DNA of 64,000 nucleotides from Deinococcus sp045062605 (GTDB taxonomy: Bacteria; Deinococcota; Deinococci; Deinococcales; Deinococcaceae): contig NZ_JBJGDW010000004.1 of NCBI RefSeq assembly GCF_045062605.1, positions 1 through 64,000 of the forward strand, in the 5' to 3' direction. Below the pieces are notes generated by a model. The model was not told the origin of the DNA, did no database searches, and saw only the letters and a list, made by a program, of their open reading frames with translations. The position numbers and the translations under genes were made by a program. Positions 57,003 to 64,000 of the stretch are shown here, one piece after another (positions within the stretch are counted from its first letter, which is position 1; every line of letters starts with the position of its first letter).

Positions 57003-57452
57003 TCAGCGGTTCACGACGGCGTAGCGCAGGCGGCGGTACTGGAAGTACATCAGGCAGCCCACACAGATCTTCTGGCTCAGGTTCAGTCCTGCCAGAGTGA
57101 TGACCATCAGGCCCAGGCCCAGGCCCAGCAGTGGCAGTCCGGCGAGCATGGACAGGGCCGAAGCCAGCAGAAACGCGCCGCCCACGCCCTGCGCGAAGTG
57201 GTGGGCGCGCGGGTCTTCCTCGACGACTTCGGGTGCCAGGCCCAGCCGCCGCCCGAACATTCGGTAAGCCGCCCGCAGCGGCGAGAGGTCCGGGCGCACG
57301 GCTCCCAGCAACATGGCCGCGCCCAGCAGCAGTGTCAGGGCGCTCAGGCCGGAAATCAGGGCCAGCAGCGTCACGCCGATCACCGCGTACTGGTTGAATT
57401 TCAGGGCGCTCAGGTCAGTCTGGGCAGGGGCGGCAGGGGCAAAGGCAATCAT
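57003..57452 (-). CDS. DUF4395 membrane protein of the sulfate operon
   Basis: Encodes 149 residues from ATG 57452. Helices at about residues 24-45, 85-100 and 103-125 (ALSMLAGLPLLGLGLGLMVI) and a C-terminal ICVGCLMYFQYRRLRY with a CxxC. The N-terminal FNQYAVIGVTLLALISGLS is the DUF4395 opening. The family is found by sulfur assimilation and thioredoxin-like genes; its CxxC suggests a redox or sulfite/sulfide transfer role, but this is inferred. It starts the operon, 34 bp before sir. The motif ATAGTTGAC lies 40 bp upstream. Confidence 0.8.
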   Translation of the reverse strand: MIAFAPAAPAQTDLSALKFNQYAVIGVTLLALISGLSALTLLLGAAMLLGAVRPDLSPLRAAYRMFGRRLGLAPEVVEEDPRAHHFAQGVGGAFLLASALSMLAGLPLLGLGLGLMVITLAGLNLSQKICVGCLMYFQYRRLRYAVVNR

Positions 57453-57485
57453 CGACCAAAAAGGTAAACCTTTATTGATGATAAA

Positions 57486-57494
57486 ACAAGTCAA
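57486..57494 (-). promoter_or_regulatory. ATAGTTGAC motif upstream of the DUF4395 gene
   Basis: Minus-strand ATAGTTGAC with TTGACT as a plausible -35, about 35-40 bp before the operon start. The spacing and flanking words (TTTT, ATC) resemble the site upstream of sat. Confidence 0.4.
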
Positions 57495-57509
57495 CTATTG
57501 GCAAGTGGG

Positions 57510-58584
57510 CTAGATGGGTGGGTCTATGGGTCGGGGTGGGCGTGGGGGTAGCGGGTCTTTGTGCCACACCACCTCGCGGCCCTGAAGCTGGGGGTGCAGG
57601 TCCCGCTCGACATCTTCCAGCACGCGCTCATGCTGATGGAACTCTGCTGCTCGGTGCGGAAATAGTCGGCCAGGGCGCTCACCAGCACGTTCAGGCGGTC
57701 TGCGCTGCCCAGCATCTGCTGAACGTAGTGCCGGGTCTGTGGACCGTCGCCCTGCAAATTATGGCTCTGCTGGGACAGGTTCTCGTTGTCCGGCAGCCGG
57801 CGGCGCAGCAACTCGGCCAGGGCGGTGAGCTGCCGCAGCGGGGTCTGGAGGTTGTGCGGCACGGCCTGCACGAAGGTTTCCAGCTCGTCACTCAGCTTGC
57901 GGATACGGGCGGTGCGGTCCTGGACGCGCTGTTCCAGATCAGCGTTCAGCCTGATCACGTCCCGCTGCGCCCGCTTGAGGGCCGAGATGTCGGTCACGGC
58001 GGCGCGCAGGTACGAGGGATGGCTGCCTGCCTCGGCCCGCGCGTCGAGCTGAATGTGCGTCTGCCCACCGCCAGGCAAAGCCAGCGTCAACTCGGCGCGG
58101 GCCGTCTGACCGCTGGACTGGTCGCCGGGTTGACTGTCAGCAAAGGCCCGACGCAGCAGCAGGGCGAAGGGCACGCCGCTGTCTTCAATCAGATACGCCG
58201 AGAAGCGCTGACGTATCAGCTTGCCGCGCTCGGCCCCCAGAAGCTGGCACCCGGCCCGGTTGACCTCCAGAATCCGCCCGTCCTCGCTGAGGGTGAAATA
58301 GCCCACCGGGGTCAGGTCGTAGAGGTCGCGGTAGGTGTCGCGCATCCGCCCCAGTTCGGCGTTGCTGCGCTGCAATTCCTCCATTTGCAGGGAAAGTTTG
58401 ATCTGGTGGACCTGTTCTGGTGGACCTGTAACTCATGTTGCTGCGCCTGAGAGTCCAGCTCCAGCCGCGCCGCGTCGCCCGTGGAGACGGCGCTGCTTTC
58501 CCTGATTTGCTGCTCGGCCTGGGTCCGTAGACCGGCGGCGCGTGTGGCTCCGTCTTTTCCATTGGGATCCTGGCTCAGGGGCAT
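57510..58584 (-). pseudogene. PAS sensor kinase gene broken by a 14-bp duplication and a 3-prime loss
   Basis: The gene starts with ATG 58584: MPLSQDPNGKDGATRAAGL. Then at 58402-58429 the 14-mer TCTGGTGGACCTGT (as read on plus) is repeated in tandem, which shifts the frame by 14. Without one copy the reading continues LQVHQIKLSLQMEELQRSNA into a PAS domain (DLTPVGYFTLSEDGRILEVN) and a HisKA-like region with FVQAVPHNLQTPLRQLTALA, whose phosphoacceptor is His. A second shift occurs near 57643, after which the frame gives RVLEDVERDLHPQLQGREVV, ending at 57510 with no HATPase domain. So a former sensor histidine kinase, now dead. Confidence 0.75.
58402..58429. repeat. 14-bp tandem duplication causing a frameshift
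   Basis: TCTGGTGGACCTGT occurs twice, back to back. Removing one copy restores a continuous reading frame through the PAS-kinase gene, so the duplication is a recent mutation (or assembly artefact). Confidence 0.8.
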
Positions 58585-58788
58585 AGTAGGACTCCTCGCT
58601 GGGGCCGGTAGTGGCAGGGTAAGGGTGCCACCGCCAGCGTGTGCAGCGGGTGGGGTGCCCGCACTTCCGCCGCTGAGAAAGAATCATTCGAGAACGAAGA
58701 GAGAGGTTATTTCAGATTAGCAGTCCGCCCGGCACCGAACAGTCAAACAGACGGCGAATGCCGGGCGAACTGACTGGGCATCCGTCTG

Positions 58789-58924
58789 AGACAGGTTGCG
58801 TCTGTTCCGTTGACAGACCGGGAAAGCGCCGATTCGCCAACTCCACGCCCGGAACCTGTCCTTCTCCTCCTCGCATCTGCTCGGATTTCCATCATTTTGC
58901 AAACGATCCAATCGGAGTCTGTTC
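58789..58924. repeat. MITE-like small repeat, copy C (136 bp)
   Basis: Same length as copy A (10285) and alignable end to end. Shared words include CGTCTGTT, CGCCGATTCG/CTCCGATTCG, ACGCCCGG and TCCTTCTCCTCCTCGC, and it ends with CAATCGGAGTC. Its left terminus is more degenerate (AGACAGGTTGCG instead of ATACGGATTCCG), so this may be an old copy. Confidence 0.75.
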
Positions 58925-59009
58925 GAATATCGCCCCTGTCGGCTGAACCGTCTGCCCCTTGCTATGGTGCTGGTGCCGCTCGTCTGGGCCTGCGGGGGCC
59001 TGCGGGCAT

Positions 59010-59015
59010 TACACT
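59010..59015 (+). promoter_or_regulatory. Leaderless-type -10 box for the first phosphoribosyltransferase
   Basis: TACACT ends 7 nt before GTG 59023 and fixes that start. Confidence 0.6.
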
Positions 59016-59022
59016 CGGTCCC

Positions 59023-59559
<537 letters not shown>

Positions 59560-59578
59560 CGGGCGGTGACGGGCGGGC

Positions 59579-59584
59579 TAAGCT
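59579..59584 (+). promoter_or_regulatory. Leaderless-type -10 box for the second phosphoribosyltransferase
   Basis: TAAGCT ends 6 nt before ATG 59591; it may give this paralogue its own transcript. Confidence 0.4.
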
Positions 59585-59590
59585 GGGGCC

Positions 59591-60139
59591 ATGACCCAGG
59601 CCAGACAGGACATCACGGTGGAGATCGGCGGCGTGAGCCGCACCCTGCCCAGCGCGCGGGCGGGCAGCATGGGCCGCGTGCCGCTGGTGGAATTTATCGG
59701 CGACAGCGAATTTACCAAGGCGGTGGCCACAGAGATGGTGGTCATGATCCCGCCCGGCACCGAGGTGCTGCTGACCGTGGTGACCAACGCCCTGCCGCTG
59801 GCCCACGAACTGAGCCATCTGAGCGGCCTGCCCTACGAGTGCGTGCGAAAAAAGCGCCGCCCGTACATGCAGGACCCGATCATTCAGGACGCTCCCAGCA
59901 TGACCCTGGGCGTGGCCGAGACCTTCTGGCTGGACAGCCCGCACGCCGCACGCCTGAATGCCAAGAAAGTGGCCATCGTGCAGGACGTGATTTCCAGCGG
60001 CGGTACCGCTCAGACGCTGGCCCGCATCGTCGAACGCTCGGGCGGCACCGTCAGCGGCTATCTGGCGGCCTTCCGCCAGGGCGAGAGCGCGCTGAGCCTG
60101 CCTTTCAAGTATCTGGAAAAGCTGCCTGCCCACATCTGA
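59591..60139 (+). CDS. Second adenine phosphoribosyltransferase-like protein
   Basis: Encodes 182 residues from ATG 59591. PRPP-binding loop AKKVAIVQDVISSGGTAQTL near residue 130: here the first acidic position is Gln (VQDVISSGG rather than VDDVVSSGG), a change in a position that normally helps bind PRPP/ribose. The rest, ALPLAHELSHLSGLPYECVR and KKRRPYMQDPIIQDAPSMTL, parallels the preceding gene but is diverged (about one third identical by eye). It may be a paralogue with altered base specificity or a regulator. Translated independently. Confidence 0.78.
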   Translation: MTQARQDITVEIGGVSRTLPSARAGSMGRVPLVEFIGDSEFTKAVATEMVVMIPPGTEVLLTVVTNALPLAHELSHLSGLPYECVRKKRRPYMQDPIIQDAPSMTLGVAETFWLDSPHAARLNAKKVAIVQDVISSGGTAQTLARIVERSGGTVSGYLAAFRQGESALSLPFKYLEKLPAHI

Positions 60140-60273
60140 GGGCCAGATTCCAGGTTTCAGAGTTTGAGCAAAAGTCAAAGGACAGCGTTTTTGGCGTCCT
60201 TATGCCTCTTCCCCGCTCACCCCGACTTTTGATTGACGTTCCGTTGACTTCTGGCCAGTAGGGTGACGCTCTG

Positions 60274-60924
<651 letters not shown>

Positions 60925-61929
60925 TCAGCCGTTCGTCCAGTAGCGCCACTGGTGCCCGCCCGCACAAGTGGCCGTGAACTGCGCCCCGCTCTTGCTCAGG
61001 CGGGCGGATTGAGAGCAGGTGGGGCAGACGGGCTTGGCCGGGGTGTTGGCGTCGCAGGCCGCACACTTGAAATAGTAGCCGTATTTGCCGTACTGGATGG
61101 AGAGTTTGTCGGAGTGGCACTGGCGGCAGTTGGGCGTCTGGGCTGGTTCAGGCAGGGCGGGCACGGCCACGGGCAGGCTGTGGGGTGGGGAGACCACGCC
61201 AGCCAGTCCTCTGGGGGCTGATGGTCTGGGGGCGGGTGCTGATTTCTGGGAGGTCATTGGAACTGCCTCTGTTCTGCCCAGCGGCTGATGACGGGCGTTC
61301 AGGAAGGCCGCGATGCCGCTCAGTTCGGCGGGCGTGGCCTCATAGCCTGCATCTTTGAAATTCAGCGAGAGCACGCCGTTTGCCTTGCGATAATGCTGGG
61401 TCAGTTCGGTCACGCGGTCTGGTATCTGATCTGCCTTGAGAACCTCTGCGGGGACGTGTTTGCCGCCCTGGATGATTCCGCTATCCGATACGGCCACCAG
61501 AACGTCGATGTGCATGGTCCCAAATCTTTTCTGGAGCTTGCCCAGAAGCAGCTTGCCTAGCAACTGCTCATCGTGATCGTCCAGCAATCTGTGCAGCAGT
61601 TCGCCCTGCCGCTGTCCCTGGAGGACGGGTGACGGCATGCCGCGAGCGCTTCCCTTCCAGTGGCGCGCCCATTCGCCGCGCTCATTCACGCTGATCTGCC
61701 CGGTGACCGACTTGCTCTCGATGACGATGATTCCGTGTCTGTACAGGACCAGATGATCAATCTGCGCCACCTCGCCCTGCCGTTCTATTCGCAGGTTATG
61801 TAGAAGCTTGATCTCCGGTTTCTCGCCAAAAGCCCGTTTCAGATAGTGCGCCATCTGCCGCTCGGCCTCGTATCCGGCGCGGCGCAGCGGATCAGTGTGG
61901 GTCTGCACTTCCAGCTCTTTGATGATCAT
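60925..61929 (-). CDS. NERD-domain protein with C-terminal zinc ribbons
   Basis: Encodes 334 residues from ATG 61929. The NERD nuclease-like domain (residues about 15-130) shows GEVAQIDHLVLYRHGIIVIE then SKSVTGQI, with the conserved D and E-x-K of the PD-(D/E)xK-like fold. A second part follows (SDSGIIQGGKHVPAEVLKAD). From about 275 are Cys pairs: CRQCHSDKLSIQYGKYGYYF, CAAC and CPTC...C, resembling topoisomerase-type zinc ribbons. NERD proteins may process DNA. The gene follows the AraC-type gene by 37 bp on the same strand. Function unknown. Confidence 0.85.
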   Translation of the reverse strand: MIIKELEVQTHTDPLRRAGYEAERQMAHYLKRAFGEKPEIKLLHNLRIERQGEVAQIDHLVLYRHGIIVIESKSVTGQISVNERGEWARHWKGSARGMPSPVLQGQRQGELLHRLLDDHDEQLLGKLLLGKLQKRFGTMHIDVLVAVSDSGIIQGGKHVPAEVLKADQIPDRVTELTQHYRKANGVLSLNFKDAGYEATPAELSGIAAFLNARHQPLGRTEAVPMTSQKSAPAPRPSAPRGLAGVVSPPHSLPVAVPALPEPAQTPNCRQCHSDKLSIQYGKYGYYFKCAACDANTPAKPVCPTCSQSARLSKSGAQFTATCAGGHQWRYWTNG

Positions 61930-61966
61930 GATTCCAGAGTTTAGGAACCGGCGTCTGACACGGCTC

Positions 61967-62743
61967 TCACCGCCTGAGTGCCTCGCCCCCGGCAAAGGCC
62001 CGATACCCACTGGGCGTCAGGCCCACCGCGCCCTTGAACGCGCGGGCAAAGGCGCTGTGGTCAAAGTACCCGCAGTCCACGGCAATCTGCGCCACCGAGA
62101 GTTCGGTCTGGGCCAGCAGGCGGGTGGCGGCCTCAATGCGGGTGCGGGTCAACAGTTGCGTGGGGGTCAGGCCGTACACGCGCCGGATCTGCCGCTCGAA
62201 GGTGGTCACGCTCAGGCGGGCGCTGCGGGCCAGTTCCGGCACGCTGGGCGGCGCAGCGTACTCGGTTTCTATCCGGGCGGTGGCGGCGGCCAGCCCAGTG
62301 GTGTTGGAGGCAGAGTTCTGCTGGCGGGGCAGGTGCAGGTCACGCGACAGGCCCAGCAGACCGGCGGGGGCCGCGCCCTGACCCAGCCGCCGTTTGGTGG
62401 TCAGGCACCAGCCCGCCGCGCCGCCGGAATACAGATGCAGTTCCAGATGCTCGGTCAGGTTCTTGCCCGCCAGCACCGCCGCGTCCTGCCGGGTGTAGGC
62501 GGCCCCCAGCGTCGGCGGAAAGACCTCGCTGGCCTGCAAGCCCGCTACACTCGAACGCCCCAGCCGCTCCAGCAGCGTGCGGTTGGCGTACAGGTAGCGC
62601 CCCTGTGCATCTTTCACGAAAGCCACGGTGTCTGGCAGATAGTTCAGCACCTCCAGCAGTGCGTCCAGCCCCAGCCGCTGAACGGCCTCCGGTAAGTTCT
62701 GAAGCGGGTTTTGAGAGATGGGATGCAGGGGGAAAGGCGACAC
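61967..62743 (-). CDS. AraC-family regulator with an N-terminal PAS domain
   Basis: Encodes 258 residues from GTG 62743. The N-terminal PAS part reads LLEVLNYLPDTVAFVKDAQG (residues about 29-48) then RYLYANRTLLERLGR. The C-terminal AraC double helix-turn-helix has VPELARSARLSVTTFERQIR near 168 and LLAQTELSVAQIAVDCGYFD near 207, then HSAFARAFKGAVGLTPSGYR. A -10-like CACAAT lies 5 nt before the start and a perfect palindrome overlaps it, so it may autoregulate. It is divergent from the hydroxyproline epimerase-like gene and probably controls it. Confidence 0.88.
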   Translation of the reverse strand: MSPFPLHPISQNPLQNLPEAVQRLGLDALLEVLNYLPDTVAFVKDAQGRYLYANRTLLERLGRSSVAGLQASEVFPPTLGAAYTRQDAAVLAGKNLTEHLELHLYSGGAAGWCLTTKRRLGQGAAPAGLLGLSRDLHLPRQQNSASNTTGLAAATARIETEYAAPPSVPELARSARLSVTTFERQIRRVYGLTPTQLLTRTRIEAATRLLAQTELSVAQIAVDCGYFDHSAFARAFKGAVGLTPSGYRAFAGGEALRR

Positions 62744-62752
62744 GCCCTATTG

Positions 62753-62766
62753 TGCCGAATTCGGCA
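62753..62766. promoter_or_regulatory. Perfect 14-bp palindrome between araC-type and epimerase genes
   Basis: TGCCGAATTCGGCA, 10 nt upstream of the regulator start and 57 nt upstream of the epimerase start. It overlaps the -10-like box of the regulator. Candidate operator. Confidence 0.5.
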
Positions 62767-62822
62767 GGATGGCTGCCCAGGATATCCAAGACAATCCGCC
62801 CCGATCTGGCGTAACGTGAGGT

Positions 62823-63800
62823 ATGTCTCCCGTCGCCCCGTCCGTCCCCAGGGTCACGCACCGCCTCTCCTTCGTGGATTCGCACTCGGCGGGCGAGCCG
62901 ACGCGCGTGGTGCTGGACGGCTTTCCCGAGTTGCCGGGCGAAACGCTGGCGCAGCAGCGAGAAGCCCTGGGCCGCGATTTTGACCGCTGGCGTACCCTGG
63001 TCAATCTGGAGCCGCGCGGTAACGACGTGCTGGTGAGCGCGCTGCTGTTGCCACCGAAAGCGCCGGACTGTGTGGCAGGCGTCATCTACTTCAACAACGC
63101 CGGGCCGCTGGGCATGTGCGGCCACGGCACGATGGGTCTGGTGTCCACCCTGGCGTATCTGGGACGCATCGGCCCCGGCGATCACCGGATTGACACTCCT
63201 GTGGGCGTGGTCACGGCCACCCTGCACGACGATGGCCGTGTCAGCGTGGCGAACGTTCCCGCGTATCGTCACCTTCAAAACGTGTCCGTGAATGTGGAAG
63301 GGCTGGGAGAGGTGCGCGGCGACGTGGCCTGGGGCGGCAACTGGTTTTTTCTGGTGGATGTGGGTGATCGGGTTCTCAGCCTTGAGGACGTTGCCGGGCT
63401 GAGCGACGAAACGCTGCGGATTCGTCAGGCGCTGTCCGAGGCCGGGATCACTGGAGAAGATGGCGCGGAAATTGACCACATTGAACTGTTTAGTCATGCC
63501 GGAGGCGTCAACCGCAATTTCGTGATGTGCCCCGGCGGCGCGTATGACCGCAGCCCGTGTGGCACGGGAACCAGCGCCAAACTGGCCTGTCTGGCGGCGG
63601 ACGGCCAGTTGCAGCCCGGTCAGGTCTGGCGGCAGGAAAGCGTGATCGGCAGCGTGTTTGAAGGTCAGTATTCCTTGCAGGGTGGGCAGGTCCATCCTGT
63701 GATCACCGGGCAGGCGTTCATCACCATGCAGGGCGAGTTGATCGTGCAGGACGGCGATCCCTTTGCCTGGGGCATCCGGCCAGAGCCAGAAACGGCATGA
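62823..63800 (+). CDS. Proline racemase / 4-hydroxyproline epimerase
   Basis: Encodes 325 residues from ATG 62823. Both catalytic cysteines are present: Cys 99 in GPLGMCGHGTMGL and Cys 246 in YDRSPCGTGTSAKLACLA, so it is a two-base racemase/epimerase and not the Thr-variant dehydratase. SFVDSHSAGEPTRVVLDGFP at the N-terminus is typical of hydroxyproline epimerases. It converts trans-4-hydroxy-L-proline to cis-4-hydroxy-D-proline, the first catabolic step. The next gene, an FAD oxidase-like protein, overlaps its stop by 4 nt (ATGA) and could be the following D-hydroxyproline dehydrogenase. Confidence 0.9.
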   Translation: MSPVAPSVPRVTHRLSFVDSHSAGEPTRVVLDGFPELPGETLAQQREALGRDFDRWRTLVNLEPRGNDVLVSALLLPPKAPDCVAGVIYFNNAGPLGMCGHGTMGLVSTLAYLGRIGPGDHRIDTPVGVVTATLHDDGRVSVANVPAYRHLQNVSVNVEGLGEVRGDVAWGGNWFFLVDVGDRVLSLEDVAGLSDETLRIRQALSEAGITGEDGAEIDHIELFSHAGGVNRNFVMCPGGAYDRSPCGTGTSAKLACLAADGQLQPGQVWRQESVIGSVFEGQYSLQGGQVHPVITGQAFITMQGELIVQDGDPFAWGIRPEPETA

Positions 63801-64000
63801 AGGCCATCGTGATCGGCGGCGGGCTGGTGGGCGCGGCCTGTGCGGACGCTCTGGCGCAGCACAGTGCTTTGAATGGGCAGGCTGCGCGGGTCACGGTGTT
63901 GGAGCCGGGGCCGGTGGGCGGCGGCGCGACGGCGGCGGGCATGGGTCATCTGGTGGTCATGGACGACAGCCCCGCGCAACTGGCCCTGACCGCCCGCAGC
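63797..64000 (+). CDS. FAD-dependent oxidoreductase, partial
   Basis: ATG 63797, overlapping the epimerase stop by 4 nt. The first 68 residues are seen before the window ends: dinucleotide-binding motif MKAIVIGGGLVGAACADALA, then TVLEPGPVGGGATAAGMGHL with VVMDDSPAQLALTARS. This is the DAO/ThiO-type FAD domain. Next to a hydroxyproline epimerase it is most likely a D-hydroxyproline (D-amino acid) dehydrogenase, the second step of the pathway. The 3-prime part lies outside the window. Confidence 0.85.
   Translation, partial: MKAIVIGGGLVGAACADALAQHSALNGQAARVTVLEPGPVGGGATAAGMGHLVVMDDSPAQLALTARS

Overview
The window is about 64 kb of high-GC bacterial chromosome, almost certainly from a Deinococcus. 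The indicators are a deinoxanthin-type carotenoid cluster (CrtO ketolase, CruF hydratase, CrtD desaturase and a CYP287A1-like P450), many genes whose -10 box lies only 5-7 nt before the start codon (leaderless transcripts, common in Deinococcus), frequent GTG/TTG starts, and short intergenic repeats with termini like ATACGGATTCCG. Genes are dense and in small operons. I see no rRNA, tRNA, CRISPR array or prophage.

Layout. 1-4.6 kb: a truncated fragment resembling a type ISP restriction-modification enzyme, a spondin-domain lipoprotein, a four-helix membrane protein, a secreted beta-propeller protein, and an exported-protein gene cut by an in-frame TAG. 4.7-10.3 kb: SLC13/RCK permease, transaldolase, MFS transporter and RodA. 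10.4-14.9 kb: minD-minE, the pseudouridine operon psuK-psuG, and metK. 15.1-17.5 kb: a PhoB/PhoR-like pair and phoU, with matching 11-bp-period CCTGAC repeats upstream. 17.5-24.4 kb: a lipoprotein gene with an in-frame TAA, uppS, mutY, an unrecognised 471-residue protein, an NTF2-like protein, an acetyltransferase, a frameshifted second acetyltransferase, and a membrane protein with a pilin-like segment.

24.4-32.6 kb is the carotenoid block: crtO, Nudix hydrolase, cruF, PlsC-like acyltransferase and family-2 glycosyltransferase overlap end to end; then an exported protein, then crtD (behind an 11-codon leader ORF) and the P450. Together these cover the late deinoxanthin steps (ketolation, 1,2-hydration, 3,4-desaturation, beta-ring 2-hydroxylation), plus two enzymes that could glycosylate and acylate a hydroxylated carotenoid. 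Lycopene synthesis genes are not in the window.

32.6-46.9 kb holds M28, P1 and M20 peptidases, a glycosyltransferase, a DUF418 membrane protein, a low-molecular-weight phosphatase, KhpB/Jag, a DEAD-box helicase, purN, an exported asparaginase behind a 32-bp palindrome, an HspR-like regulator made of two tandem MerR domains, and a phosphoesterase. 46.9-48.7 kb is a decay zone: a possible speA relic, a repeat element, and an internally deleted IS630-family element inserted in a degenerate exported-protein gene. 48.7-52.8 kb is lacI-frcBCA (fructose-type ABC transporter). 52.9-57.5 kb is the sulfate assimilation operon (DUF4395 gene, sir, cysC, cysH, sat). 57.5-64 kb holds a broken sensor kinase (14-bp tandem duplication), two tandem phosphoribosyltransferases, a DedA protein, a NERD-domain protein, and a PAS-AraC regulator divergent from a proline racemase/hydroxyproline epimerase and an FAD oxidoreductase that runs off the right edge.

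The main surprises are the consolidated carotenoid cluster with possible glyco-acylation enzymes, at least five interrupted genes, and a repeat family whose right terminus carries a Shine-Dalgarno-like GGAG and an ATG. All family names and comparisons with other species are from memory and motif recognition; nothing was searched.
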